From an uncultured Chlorobiota bacterium (lineage in GTDB: Bacteria > Bacteroidota > Ignavibacteria > UBA10030 > UBA6906), in contig CAADGV010000041.1 in assembly GCA_900696645.1 (NCBI GenBank), positions 1-38,060 of the forward strand: a stretch of DNA of 38,060 nt, given 5' to 3'. Numbering within the stretch: the stretch's first letter is position 1; each line of letters starts with the position of its first letter. This document shows positions 15,156 through 23,431 of this stretch, in pieces. The notes beneath the pieces were generated by a model. The model made no database searches. It was not told the origin of the DNA and saw only the letters and a list, made by a program, of their open reading frames with translations. The position numbers were made by a program, and so were the translations under genes.

Positions 15156-18100
15156 TTAGAATGAAATGCGGTAGAAGAACCGCGCTGAGGTCATTTCCTT
15201 TCTTGCCTCTACTGATCCGAACAACGTCATGGTATCCACCTTTCGTTCCAGTTCCACCATGAAATTGCGTAAGGATGGCCTGTCGAAAATATCGCCGAAC
15301 GAGTAGAGAATGCTGAAATTCGCGTTGCTGAACGGATCTTCAAGAATTTTGCCGCCGTACCGCCAGTAGCCCTTGAATGCCGTGCCGCCAAGCCGTACAT
15401 CTGCGCTCTGGCCGAATGAGCCGCTTCTGTCGTAGCGAAACTCAAAGGAATGGATGAAGCCCGTTCTGTTGCGGAGAAATTCGGCAAGCGTGCTCGTCAG
15501 CAACGATGTCGCTCCGCCGAGAAGTCCGGCACCGACTGTCGGCCCGACTTGTTCGGCAATGTTATTCCGCTCGCCCCGTGTCAGCGGAAAATTGTTCGTG
15601 ATAACGAACGTAAGGGCATCTGATTGTACGTCGTTCGAAGTCGGACTTTCCTTGTACGCGTAGTAGTCAACGCCGTCGATTGTCATTGAAATTTCGGGTC
15701 GCGGCGCAAACCGCGTACCGAGAATCTTGTATGTCACAATGACGTTTTCTTCGTTTGATGATTCGGAGTATTTGCGTGAGCCCTGGTATGTTGCCGTTAT
15801 ATTCAGTTCGGGGTTCAGGAAGTCGCCTGTGTACGTCATCGTTCCTTCAGCATCGAAGCGTTTGCCGTAGAAGTTGTACGATGCACGCCGGACATCCATG
15901 ACACCGTTCCACGACTTTCCATCTTCGGTTATTGCCGCGTTGCCCGTGATGTTCGCGACCAGTTCTTCGTTCGTTGTCGGGTTGAAGATCATGCGCACTT
16001 CATTGTTGCTTCCGGCGAATTCCACACTCAAATCGTAGCGAAGTCCGTCGATGAACGAGCGTGAACGGGCTTCTCCGTTCTGCTCGCCCGATCCGCTGCG
16101 CTGTCCTGTTGTGAAGTACCGGGCGGCCCTGGCGGCAACTTCGGACTCGACAACTTTCGTTGTATCATCCACAACCCTGAGGGGAATGTAGAATGTATCT
16201 TCGCGCGCAGACGAAGCGGTGGGAGGAAATGCAAGTGTCGAGTTGCGTACAAGAACCTGTCCCCTGAGCAGTGAGTTCTGCACATCTCCCGAAAAGTGCA
16301 GGCCCCGCTGTGCAATCTCCACCGGTAACTCACCGTAGACAGCCAGCGAGGAGGTTCGTGTATTCCTGTTGACAACAAGCAGTTGCCCGCTGATATCGAA
16401 ATTAAAATCGGATGGCACAAGCTCGCTCAACGCAAAATCGCCCGTAACGGTAAGGACTCCTTCACGGCCGGGCCGGTTGTCGCTCTCGACGTTGCGGATT
16501 GTTGCGGAGAGAATTTTGATGCGTTCGCCCTCCGGCTTGAATGTTCCGCTCAGCCTGTAGAACATATTGTTCGGCATAAACAGGAATGAACACTCCTCGA
16601 TACTCATCGAGCCGGTGAAGTTCGGTCGTTGGGGCGTACCACCGACCTTGAAATTCGCCTTGAGAGTTCCCTTCAGTTCATTGAATGTCGGAAGAAGAGG
16701 ATCGAGCAAACTCATCTGCAGGCCGTCGGAATACACCGTGAACTCCATTGGCCTGGCAGGCAAACGTTCGTCAACATCTGTCAACGCGAGATTGATCGGC
16801 AGAACCCCGGTGACCGACAAATCGGGCTGGCCGCTTGTTTTATCCGGCCTGTTGTCTATCAGCAATGTTGTGGCAAGCTGCTGATCTTTGTAGTCGAGTA
16901 TGCCTTGGATTTCACCGAACGGAAACCCTCTGTAATAGACATTGCGGGCATTCAGTTTTGCCTCATAGACGGGTGACGACAGCGTGCCTTTCAGGTTCGC
17001 GTCGAGATCTGCGAGCCCTTCGAATTGCCGCTTGTTGTTCCCCTGCTCTTTTTCCGGAAGAACATACCTGAGCTGTTCAAGATTCAAATTGTTGCAGCGA
17101 AGAACAGCGTTCAACCTTCCCTCCGATTCAATCGCGCCGTTGAGGGAAATATTCTGCGAGTCGCGCCGGAAGGTCACGTTTTGAATGCGCATGCCTCCGC
17201 TGCTCACCGCAACCGAAGCCCCGTCATCAGCTTTCCACATGAAATCCCTGTATCCGGCGAACAGGTTGCTCAGAACGAACCTGACGTCCTCATCGGTCAC
17301 GCCGATTTGTCCGCTGGTTCTCAGACGGGTATCCCTGTCGTAATCGGCTTGCACTACAAAACCGGCATACTCCTTATCATAAAAAATACCGAACTTCAAC
17401 GTATCGAGCTTCGTGCGGTTGATGTGCATCTTTCCCGCATCAACGCGAACACGCAGCGTGAGTTCGGACAGAGGATTGACGGGCTTCAGATCATTGACTC
17501 GCAACGATGCGATGCCGTTTTGCACGAGCATACCGGAGTCAGCGTTGCCGTAAAAGAATTCCTCCACCGCAATTTCGGCCTCGCCCTGAAGGTCGTCGAA
17601 ATTGCCTTGCAACGACCCGCTGATTGTTCCGGTTGCATCGAACATCCTGTTGCCTGTAAGAATGGAAACAGGCTCAAGGGTTTTCACTGTAAGCGTATAA
17701 GCGGCATCCAGTTCCTTCTGTTCTGAGCGGAGCCTGTCGCCCATTGCCGTCAATGCCGCCTCGTCGAACGAAGTGACAAGCGTCGAGTCGAGTGCGCTGA
17801 ACCGTCTGCCAATTGCCAGCCGCAGGTTGTCGATTTCGTAGCGGGTCAATCCGACCATATAGTCGAGATCAAACTTCCCGTAGATGGAAAAGTCCGCGAC
17901 ATCGGAAGTCATTTTGATAGAACTGTTCATCGGATCGCGTTGATCAACCGCAAGCGACACATAGCTCGAATCGATCCGGTATTCCCTGTACCGTGAAGAG
18001 GAAAGGGCGATTCTCGAATTGCCGCTGATGCTCTCCCAACGTAACCCCGTACCCTGAGCCTCAAGCGTCATTGTCAAGTCGCTGTCTTGCGAATCGTCGT

Positions 18101-19700
18101 TCAACAACTCGGCAAGATTGAGGGATGATACTTTTCCCTCAACACGGAATTCCGGCACGTTTACATCAGATCTGTCAAGCTCTCCCCGCAACTGCGTGCG
18201 CATCGAGCCGAATGCGAGATTGACATTCCCCTCAAGCTTTCTGTTTGCTGATGTGAAGAAAATTTCCGACGGGCCGATAACTTTCCCTGCGAACCTCGAT
18301 GAATCAGTCACGAGTTGAATTGTTCCTGTTAGATCGTCGAGAGATGTTCCGTGTCCTTCGATGCGCAACACGCTGTTCAATTCTCCATTGACCTTCTCAT
18401 CCTGCAGGAGATGAGAGATCTGCAAACCGCGTGTCACTATTTCCGCCTGATACGCGAGTGTTTCCGGGCCCCCGATCCTGAGTTTGGCTCCTTTTGTTGA
18501 TAGAGCCCCGGCTTGCGATTCGAATGTGAGATTGGTAATGAAATCAAGCGGCTCTCCGTTGAAATCAAACTCCACAGATGCCGGGCCGATGGAAGTATAG
18601 TCGGGAAGCTCGAGCGACGGCATCAGGGCAAGAACATCGTTATAGTCAATAACGCTTTCGCGACATTTCACGTCGAGCAGCAGACCATCAGGGTCGTGCA
18701 GATTTGAGACATAGCCCGCAAAATAGAGGTTCGTGTTCCGCATGTTCAGGTGAATTTGCTTGACTTCCAACCGGCCGAACCGTCCCGTTGCAACGATTTC
18801 GCTTGTTAGCTCCCCATCGAGAAAATCGAGTTGATGGATGAAGCGGCGAAGCTCGGCGAGGTCGAGTTTGTTGGTTCGCAACGAAAGCTCGACGGGCTTT
18901 GCTTTGAGATCTGACAACTCAATTCCGCCGAGCAGGTCAATATCCTTCATTGACACATCCAGCGTGAGTTGTGAGCGGGAAGTTTGGATTTTCATGTTCT
19001 TCACAACCGCTTCACGATTCGTCACACGGAACTCACCCGAAAACTGCTTTACCGTAACATCGGGGGTTGTTGATGTGAACGACATTGATTTGATGTTTGC
19101 CCGCTTGACATCGGTTGCCACAAGTACGGAGTTCAGTACCATGTTGAGGTTGTCGGCCGCGAAATCATGATATTCCACAAAGTAGGGCCCGGTGGTTTCA
19201 TGATCGAATTCCGCAAGACTTGCTGAATCAACAAGCCTGACAGAACCGTTCTTGATTTCGAACCTGTTCACGGCTATCGGCCAATCAAACGGGCCGGATG
19301 CGGTATCATCCGGCGCGGGACGTATCATGCGCGAAAAATTCCAGATACTATCGGTACCACAGAGCAATTGAATGCGCGGATGAATGAGGGTGAGCGTGCT
19401 GACGTTTATTTTGCGGGAAGGAATCTCAAGTAAATCGTACCGGATGTCAAGCCGCTCCATCGAAATGACACTTTCTCCCTGAACAGCGATCGAAACAGAA
19501 TCGATGGAAAATCCGGAGATGAGATTGCCCTGGATGTTGCCGAGATGAATGTCGGCATCCAGAAGAGAGTCGAGCCGGGCTTGAGCAAAAGAGCGGAGAG
19601 TATTTCGAAAGAACTGGGTCTGCGTAATCCCGGCCAGGATGCTGATCACAATGATGAACGCTGCTGCACAGTACGCAAGCCATTTAAGGAACTTCTTCAC
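15156..19700 (-). CDS. tamB: TamB-like translocation and assembly module protein
   Basis: This 1514-residue protein begins with a single membrane anchor (WLAYCAAAFIIVISILAGI, residues 9-27) and continues as a very long beta-rich, AsmA/TamB-like repeat region that spans the periplasm. The C-terminal 350 residues match the TamB (DUF490) domain, with GNAAITEDGKSWNGVMDVRRASYNFYG, FDAEGTMTYTGDFLNPELNITATYQ and a final barrel-like sequence ending in FFYRISF. TamB-like proteins form a hydrophobic groove that moves phospholipids to the outer membrane and help autotransporter or barrel assembly. The length fits the family. ATG at 19700 begins the anchor. It lies 50 bases after rfaE2 with no promoter visible, so cotranscription with the heptose genes is likely. 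No TamA partner is seen in the window. Confidence 0.9.
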   Translation of the reverse strand: MKKFLKWLAYCAAAFIIVISILAGITQTQFFRNTLRSFAQARLDSLLDADIHLGNIQGNLISGFSIDSVSIAVQGESVISMERLDIRYDLLEIPSRKINVSTLTLIHPRIQLLCGTDSIWNFSRMIRPAPDDTASGPFDWPIAVNRFEIKNGSVRLVDSASLAEFDHETTGPYFVEYHDFAADNLNMVLNSVLVATDVKRANIKSMSFTSTTPDVTVKQFSGEFRVTNREAVVKNMKIQTSRSQLTLDVSMKDIDLLGGIELSDLKAKPVELSLRTNKLDLAELRRFIHQLDFLDGELTSEIVATGRFGRLEVKQIHLNMRNTNLYFAGYVSNLHDPDGLLLDVKCRESVIDYNDVLALMPSLELPDYTSIGPASVEFDFNGEPLDFITNLTFESQAGALSTKGAKLRIGGPETLAYQAEIVTRGLQISHLLQDEKVNGELNSVLRIEGHGTSLDDLTGTIQLVTDSSRFAGKVIGPSEIFFTSANRKLEGNVNLAFGSMRTQLRGELDRSDVNVPEFRVEGKVSSLNLAELLNDDSQDSDLTMTLEAQGTGLRWESISGNSRIALSSSRYREYRIDSSYVSLAVDQRDPMNSSIKMTSDVADFSIYGKFDLDYMVGLTRYEIDNLRLAIGRRFSALDSTLVTSFDEAALTAMGDRLRSEQKELDAAYTLTVKTLEPVSILTGNRMFDATGTISGSLQGNFDDLQGEAEIAVEEFFYGNADSGMLVQNGIASLRVNDLKPVNPLSELTLRVRVDAGKMHINRTKLDTLKFGIFYDKEYAGFVVQADYDRDTRLRTSGQIGVTDEDVRFVLSNLFAGYRDFMWKADDGASVAVSSGGMRIQNVTFRRDSQNISLNGAIESEGRLNAVLRCNNLNLEQLRYVLPEKEQGNNKRQFEGLADLDANLKGTLSSPVYEAKLNARNVYYRGFPFGEIQGILDYKDQQLATTLLIDNRPDKTSGQPDLSVTGVLPINLALTDVDERLPARPMEFTVYSDGLQMSLLDPLLPTFNELKGTLKANFKVGGTPQRPNFTGSMSIEECSFLFMPNNMFYRLSGTFKPEGERIKILSATIRNVESDNRPGREGVLTVTGDFALSELVPSDFNFDISGQLLVVNRNTRTSSLAVYGELPVEIAQRGLHFSGDVQNSLLRGQVLVRNSTLAFPPTASSAREDTFYIPLRVVDDTTKVVESEVAARAARYFTTGQRSGSGEQNGEARSRSFIDGLRYDLSVEFAGSNNEVRMIFNPTTNEELVANITGNAAITEDGKSWNGVMDVRRASYNFYGKRFDAEGTMTYTGDFLNPELNITATYQGSRKYSESSNEENVIVTYKILGTRFAPRPEISMTIDGVDYYAYKESPTSNDVQSDALTFVITNNFPLTRGERNNIAEQVGPTVGAGLLGGATSLLTSTLAEFLRNRTGFIHSFEFRYDRSGSFGQSADVRLGGTAFKGYWRYGGKILEDPFSNANFSILYSFGDIFDRPSLRNFMVELERKVDTMTLFGSVEARKEMTSARFFYRISF

Positions 19701-19750
19701 AACTCACTTCCACACGAACGTCGTTGGTGAATTCGCGGCAACATGCCGCC

Positions 19751-20239
19751 TCACTGCTGTTTTCCCCCGTAAGCATCCAATACTTTCTGAATGACGTTTG
19801 TTGTCGAGCGCCCCGGAGTAAGACGGATGGTTTTTACCACACCGCCGTGTTGCTCAACAACATCCCTCCCCACAATAGTGTCGATACTCCAATCGGCACC
19901 TTTGACGAGAACATCGGGGACGAGTTTCGAGATCAGTCGATGTGGTGTATCCTCGCCGAAGAAGCAAATGTAATCAACCGAAGCGAGAGCGCTCAGAACA
20001 GCAGCCCTGTCTGCATTGGAATTGATGGGACGCTTCGGCCCTTTGATTCGCCTGATCGATGCATCAGAATTGAGGCCGACAATCAGCACATCACCCAGCT
20101 TCTTTGCTTTTGAAAGATACTCCACGTGCCCGCGGTGCAGAATATCGAATGTGCCGTTGGTGAACACCACTCTCTTTTTGTTTCTGCGAAGACTCTTGCG
20201 CAAGGCAACGAGCGACTTCAGCGCAAGAACTTTGCTCAT
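19751..20239 (-). CDS. rfaE2: D-glycero-beta-D-manno-heptose 1-phosphate adenylyltransferase
   Basis: The 162-residue protein is the nucleotidyltransferase half of HldE/RfaE. It activates heptose 1-phosphate with ATP to give ADP-heptose for LPS core or surface glycans. Motifs are FTNGTFDILHRGHVEYL with the HxGH ATP site at H35-H38, the segment GLNSDASIRRIKGPKRP and the C-terminal VKTIRLTPGRSTTNVIQKV, in which PGRSTT is the RfaE2 counterpart of the ISSTxI motif. The ATG at 20239 overlaps the rfaE1 stop by one base (TGATG), which indicates coupled translation. An in-frame TTG one codon earlier is less likely. In enterobacteria both halves are one protein; here they are separate adjacent genes. 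Confidence 0.94.
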   Translation of the reverse strand: MSKVLALKSLVALRKSLRRNKKRVVFTNGTFDILHRGHVEYLSKAKKLGDVLIVGLNSDASIRRIKGPKRPINSNADRAAVLSALASVDYICFFGEDTPHRLISKLVPDVLVKGADWSIDTIVGRDVVEQHGGVVKTIRLTPGRSTTNVIQKVLDAYGGKQQ

Positions 20240-21246
20240 CAATCTTGCCCGTTTCGTGAAAAACGCATCGCCGCTTCGAGCAATTGGCTGGGCAATATCG
20301 GCACGATGCCCACCGACGCAACAACAACACCTGCAGCGCAGTTTGCCAGAACCGATGCTTCACGGATTCCGGCTCCGCTCGCGAGCGCCATCGTCAGGGT
20401 CGAGACAACCGTATCCCCCGCCCCCGACACATCCTGCACGTTCGTTGCCTGTGTCGGCACGTGTTCTATCCCGCCGCCCGACTCGAACAGCGACATACCC
20501 TCTTCGCCGCGGGTGATGAGGATGTTCTCGGCTTCAAGCGAAGCCAGCAAGTGCTTGCCGGCATTCTCGACATCATTCTGCGTTTTCAGCCTGCCGCCTA
20601 TAGCCTCTTCCACTTCGCGCCTGTTGGGTTTGAATACTGTAACACCTTTGTATTCAAAAAAGTTGTTCAACTTCGGATCAACCGTGATAATCTTGTTGTA
20701 CTTTTTCGCGACGGCAACAAGTTCGTGAATGACTTCCTTCGTAACCACGCCCTTGTTGTAGTCTTCAATAATGATGGCATCAAGTTCGTGAATGTTGTAC
20801 TTCACGGCATCCACAATCAAATGACGGATATGTTCGGGACATTCCGCTTTTGATTCGTTATCGATGCGAACAACATGCTGTGCGTGAGCAATGACCCGCG
20901 TCTTGATTGTTGTCGGCCGGCCGGCATCAACAACCACCCCTTTCGAGGAGAGATTCCTCTCGTTCAAAATCTGAATGAACATATCGCCCGGATGGTCTTT
21001 GCCGATCAATCCGACAAGTATCGGCTCGCCGCCGAGAGTCTGAATGTTGTTCGCCACATTGGCAGCGCCCCCCAGCCGGACCTGTTCGTCAATAACTTCA
21101 ACAACCGGTACAGGCGCCTCGGGCGATATCCGTCCCACCGTGCCCCAGTAATATCTGTCAACCATCAGGTCGCCGACAACAGCAACGCGTTTCCCCTTGA
21201 AATTGTGCAACAGTTCGTGAAGCCTCGCTTCAGAGAACGATACCAC
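20239..21246 (-). CDS. rfaE1: D-glycero-beta-D-manno-heptose-7-phosphate kinase
   Basis: The 335-residue protein is a PfkB-family sugar kinase and the kinase half of HldE. It phosphorylates heptose 7-phosphate at C1. Landmarks are VAVVGDLMVDRYYWGTVGRISPEAPVPVVEV at the N-terminus, the PfkB signature 1 region LGGAANVANNIQTLGG, TKTRVIAHAQHVVRID and the catalytic signature DVSGAGDTVVSTLTMAL near residue 280, where the aspartate of GAGD is the base. The start is GTG at 21246, preceded by GGGGGAG. A promoter with TTGCAT/TATATA lies about 37 bases upstream. It is the first gene of the rfaE1-rfaE2-tamB-rnr unit, so heptose supply and outer-membrane assembly appear to be expressed together. Confidence 0.95.
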   Translation of the reverse strand: MVSFSEARLHELLHNFKGKRVAVVGDLMVDRYYWGTVGRISPEAPVPVVEVIDEQVRLGGAANVANNIQTLGGEPILVGLIGKDHPGDMFIQILNERNLSSKGVVVDAGRPTTIKTRVIAHAQHVVRIDNESKAECPEHIRHLIVDAVKYNIHELDAIIIEDYNKGVVTKEVIHELVAVAKKYNKIITVDPKLNNFFEYKGVTVFKPNRREVEEAIGGRLKTQNDVENAGKHLLASLEAENILITRGEEGMSLFESGGGIEHVPTQATNVQDVSGAGDTVVSTLTMALASGAGIREASVLANCAAGVVVASVGIVPILPSQLLEAAMRFSRNGQD

Positions 21247-21282
21247 GGTACTCCCCCTGAAAAGTGTAAGATTTCATGGCTA

Positions 21283-21311
21283 TATATAGGAATTAACTCA
21301 TTGAAATGCAA
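21283..21311 (-). promoter_or_regulatory. Promoter with CGTTGCATTT -35 (rfaE1)
   Basis: On the minus strand TTGCAT (21311-21306) and TATATA (21288-21283) are 17 bases apart, 37 bases before the GTG of rfaE1. The surrounding 10-mer CGTTGCATTT (21313-21304) is shared with the promoters before ppiD and the peptidase/propeller gene. Confidence 0.7.
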
Positions 21312-21335
21312 CGGCTTGTGGGGACGCGCACGAAC

Positions 21336-21893
21336 CTACCTGCCGTGGCGCGTGAGTCTTTTTACGATCTCGTCAACCGTCAGGCCGACCTTTTTTTGGT
21401 CGGTATGAATTGTGAGATCGGCCTGCGCATAGATCGGCTCGCGCTCGCGATAGAGGTTCATCACACGTTCGCGAAGCGCCCCGTACTCAAGGCGATCCCC
21501 TTCACTGTCGGCAAGAACCGGCCTGTCGGATTTGTGTTGCAGCCGTTTGAGAAGATGCTCCGGAGAGGATTCCAGATAAATGAGAAGGCCTGAAGTTTTT
21601 ACCCGAAGAAAATTTGCAGGTTCAACAAGCGATCCTCCACCCAACGAAACAACGATGTGATCGCGTTTGCTGATCTCTTCGATGACATCACGTTCCGTTG
21701 TGCGAAAGAACTCCGCTCCCTCGCTCCGGAAGATCTCCTTCACACTTTTGCCGAGCCGCTGCTCAATCGCTTTGTCAATATCGATAAACTCGTAGCCGAG
21801 CGTATTGGCAAGAATCGGCCCGATGGTACTTTTGCCGCTTCCCATGAAGCCGGTCAGATAGATGAGTGTTTTCCGTTGCAGGGATTCGGACAT
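21336..21893 (-). CDS. aroK: Shikimate kinase
   Basis: The 185-residue P-loop kinase phosphorylates shikimate at the 3-OH, the fifth step of chorismate synthesis, in the cytoplasm. The Walker A motif is GFMGSGKST at residues 15-23 with K21. The shikimate-binding residues are seen in FIDIDKAIEQRLGKSVKEIF (the DxD motif), EFFRTTERDVIEEI with its arginine, and the glycine triad VSLGGGSL. The lid holds DRPVL and the C-terminus REREPIYAQADLTI carries the adenine-loop arginine region. All key residues are present and length is normal. It lies 2 bases after the methyltransferase gene and is the last gene of the ppiD-led cluster. Confidence 0.96.
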   Translation of the reverse strand: MSESLQRKTLIYLTGFMGSGKSTIGPILANTLGYEFIDIDKAIEQRLGKSVKEIFRSEGAEFFRTTERDVIEEISKRDHIVVSLGGGSLVEPANFLRVKTSGLLIYLESSPEHLLKRLQHKSDRPVLADSEGDRLEYGALRERVMNLYREREPIYAQADLTIHTDQKKVGLTVDEIVKRLTRHGR

Positions 21894-21895
21894 TG

Positions 21896-22663
21896 CTACA
21901 CCGGTTGTCTTCTCTGAATCATTGCACGGACGACAGGGGTTATTTTTTCGTCACTCTCGACTGAGGTTATCTCGGTCGAGACACTGAAATCACTATCCTT
22001 CAAAGAAGCAAAGAACATCTGCCCGACAGAGCGGCCGGGTTCCGTCATCACGGCAATACCACTTGGCGCAACAAGCGTTGACAACACGTGTTTAATCGGC
22101 GTGAACATTCTCTGCTCGTACACAACGTCGGCTGCGATCACTACATCAAATGGTTCAAGAAGGGGAGGGCGGCGCCAATCGAATTGGATCACGTCGATGC
22201 CTGATTCTACAACGTGAGCAGGGAGATTGCGCCGCACATTGTACCGTACGAAATCCAACGCGTCCGCCTCATAATCGGAAAATGTAACGGTTGCACCCGA
22301 TTGCGCAGCGGCGATTCCTGCAAGCCCCAATCCGCAACCTAACTCAAGAACACGCTTCCCCCGAATCTCAGCGTCCTGCATGCACCACCGGGCCAACTCA
22401 AGCGACGAAGTCCATACATCTGCCCAGTAGGGAAGCCGCTCATCGTCGGAGAACGTCTCAGGATCAATTGCGTCGACAAGAACATTGGTGTCGCGGACTT
22501 TCAGAAGCGTGACAGATCTTCCCGCAATGAAGAACTCCTTCTCAACGACATCGTATTTAGCAGACAGTTTGTGCCGAAGAACTTCTGACGAGGGCAACGA
22601 AGATGCGGGGTGAGATTCCTCATGCAACGAGGGATGACGTGGAGATGACGGATTCACAAACAC
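21896..22663 (-). CDS. METTL21-like SAM-dependent methyltransferase
   Basis: The 255-residue protein is a class I methyltransferase. Motif I is RVLELGCGLGLAGIAAAQSGA (around residues 102-120), the acidic loop is TFSDYEADALDFVRYNVRRN, and the post-motif-II segment is DVVIAADVVYEQ with the DxxY signature at about residues 177-182. That signature and the upstream LPYWADVWTSSLELARW place it in the METTL21/NNT1/methyltransferase-16 group, whose characterised members methylate lysines on proteins; the target here is unknown. The start is GTG at 22663, directly abutting the stop of the upstream barrel gene at 22664. The first 30 residues are serine/proline-rich and poorly conserved in type, so the true start could be a little further in. 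It sits between an outer-membrane protein gene and aroK. Confidence 0.85.
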   Translation of the reverse strand: MFVNPSSPRHPSLHEESHPASSLPSSEVLRHKLSAKYDVVEKEFFIAGRSVTLLKVRDTNVLVDAIDPETFSDDERLPYWADVWTSSLELARWCMQDAEIRGKRVLELGCGLGLAGIAAAQSGATVTFSDYEADALDFVRYNVRRNLPAHVVESGIDVIQFDWRRPPLLEPFDVVIAADVVYEQRMFTPIKHVLSTLVAPSGIAVMTEPGRSVGQMFFASLKDSDFSVSTEITSVESDEKITPVVRAMIQRRQPV

Positions 22664-23413
22664 CTACAACTCGAGCACAATACCAACCTGAAAGATCATT
22701 CCGTCGGTGTGAACACGTGATTCGAACGGCTGCGTGCTGACTTGAACAAACGTCGAGCCGTACTCGGCCTGCGGTGAAGAGAATTGATTGACAGAGTTGA
22801 ACTGGAGATCCCGGAACTTCATCTCGGCGCTCAATTGCACAAATGCATTCAAGCGGTACGTGACGCCGCTGAGTACGTGAATGCCGTATCCGACCCCCTG
22901 ATCAATTGATGGAGCTTCCGTGTTCCCGATTCTGTATATCCTCCGGCCGAAATAGGCTCCGCCTCCGCCTCCGATGTACACGCCGATGACTTCACCTGAA
23001 AACGGAATAATAAAATATCCCGTCATTTCAACGGGTATCACCCGATAGCCGTCATCAACGGGAATTTGCCGGTTGGAAAGCCGGATAAACGAGGTTTGTG
23101 TTGTACGGAGATAATCCGCGGAAAGGGCAACAGCAATGTCGGATTCGGGGAAACGATAGCGTACTTCCACCCCGTAGCCCCACGTTTTGTCGATGGAGAA
23201 AAACTGTGCACGGCGGAACTCGTCCGATGAGTTTGGATCGAGAAAGATCTGGGAACCTGTTGTCAGGCTCCCCTTAAGCGTAATCGAAAAGAGCTTGAAG
23301 TCTGATGCCCGGGCTTGCGAGAGAAACGCGCACACAATAACTGCTACAACCAAGAGGCCTGCCCGCGAAGTCGCATATGCGACACGGTGAGCAGGCGGGC
23401 GAACAATGTTCAT
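22664..23413 (-). CDS. Small outer-membrane beta-barrel protein
   Basis: The 249-residue product has a signal peptide (hydrophobic core AGLLVVAVIVCAFLSQARAS, residues 18-37). The mature part consists of alternating amphipathic strands such as FSITLKGSLTTGSQIFL, WGYGVEVRYRF, IAVALSADYLRTTQTSF and VIGVYIGGGGGAYFG, ending in FQVGIVLEL. This is an OmpA/OmpX-like or porin-like beta-barrel of about eight strands. No enzymatic motif or peptidoglycan-binding domain is seen, and I cannot name a function. The ATG at 23413 has GAGAGG upstream. It lies 18 bases after the ppiD-like gene, so the folding factor and the barrel are cotranscribed. Confidence 0.75.
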   Translation of the reverse strand: MNIVRPPAHRVAYATSRAGLLVVAVIVCAFLSQARASDFKLFSITLKGSLTTGSQIFLDPNSSDEFRRAQFFSIDKTWGYGVEVRYRFPESDIAVALSADYLRTTQTSFIRLSNRQIPVDDGYRVIPVEMTGYFIIPFSGEVIGVYIGGGGGAYFGRRIYRIGNTEAPSIDQGVGYGIHVLSGVTYRLNAFVQLSAEMKFRDLQFNSVNQFSSPQAEYGSTFVQVSTQPFESRVHTDGMIFQVGIVLEL

Positions 23414-23431
23414 AACCCACCTCTCTGGAAA

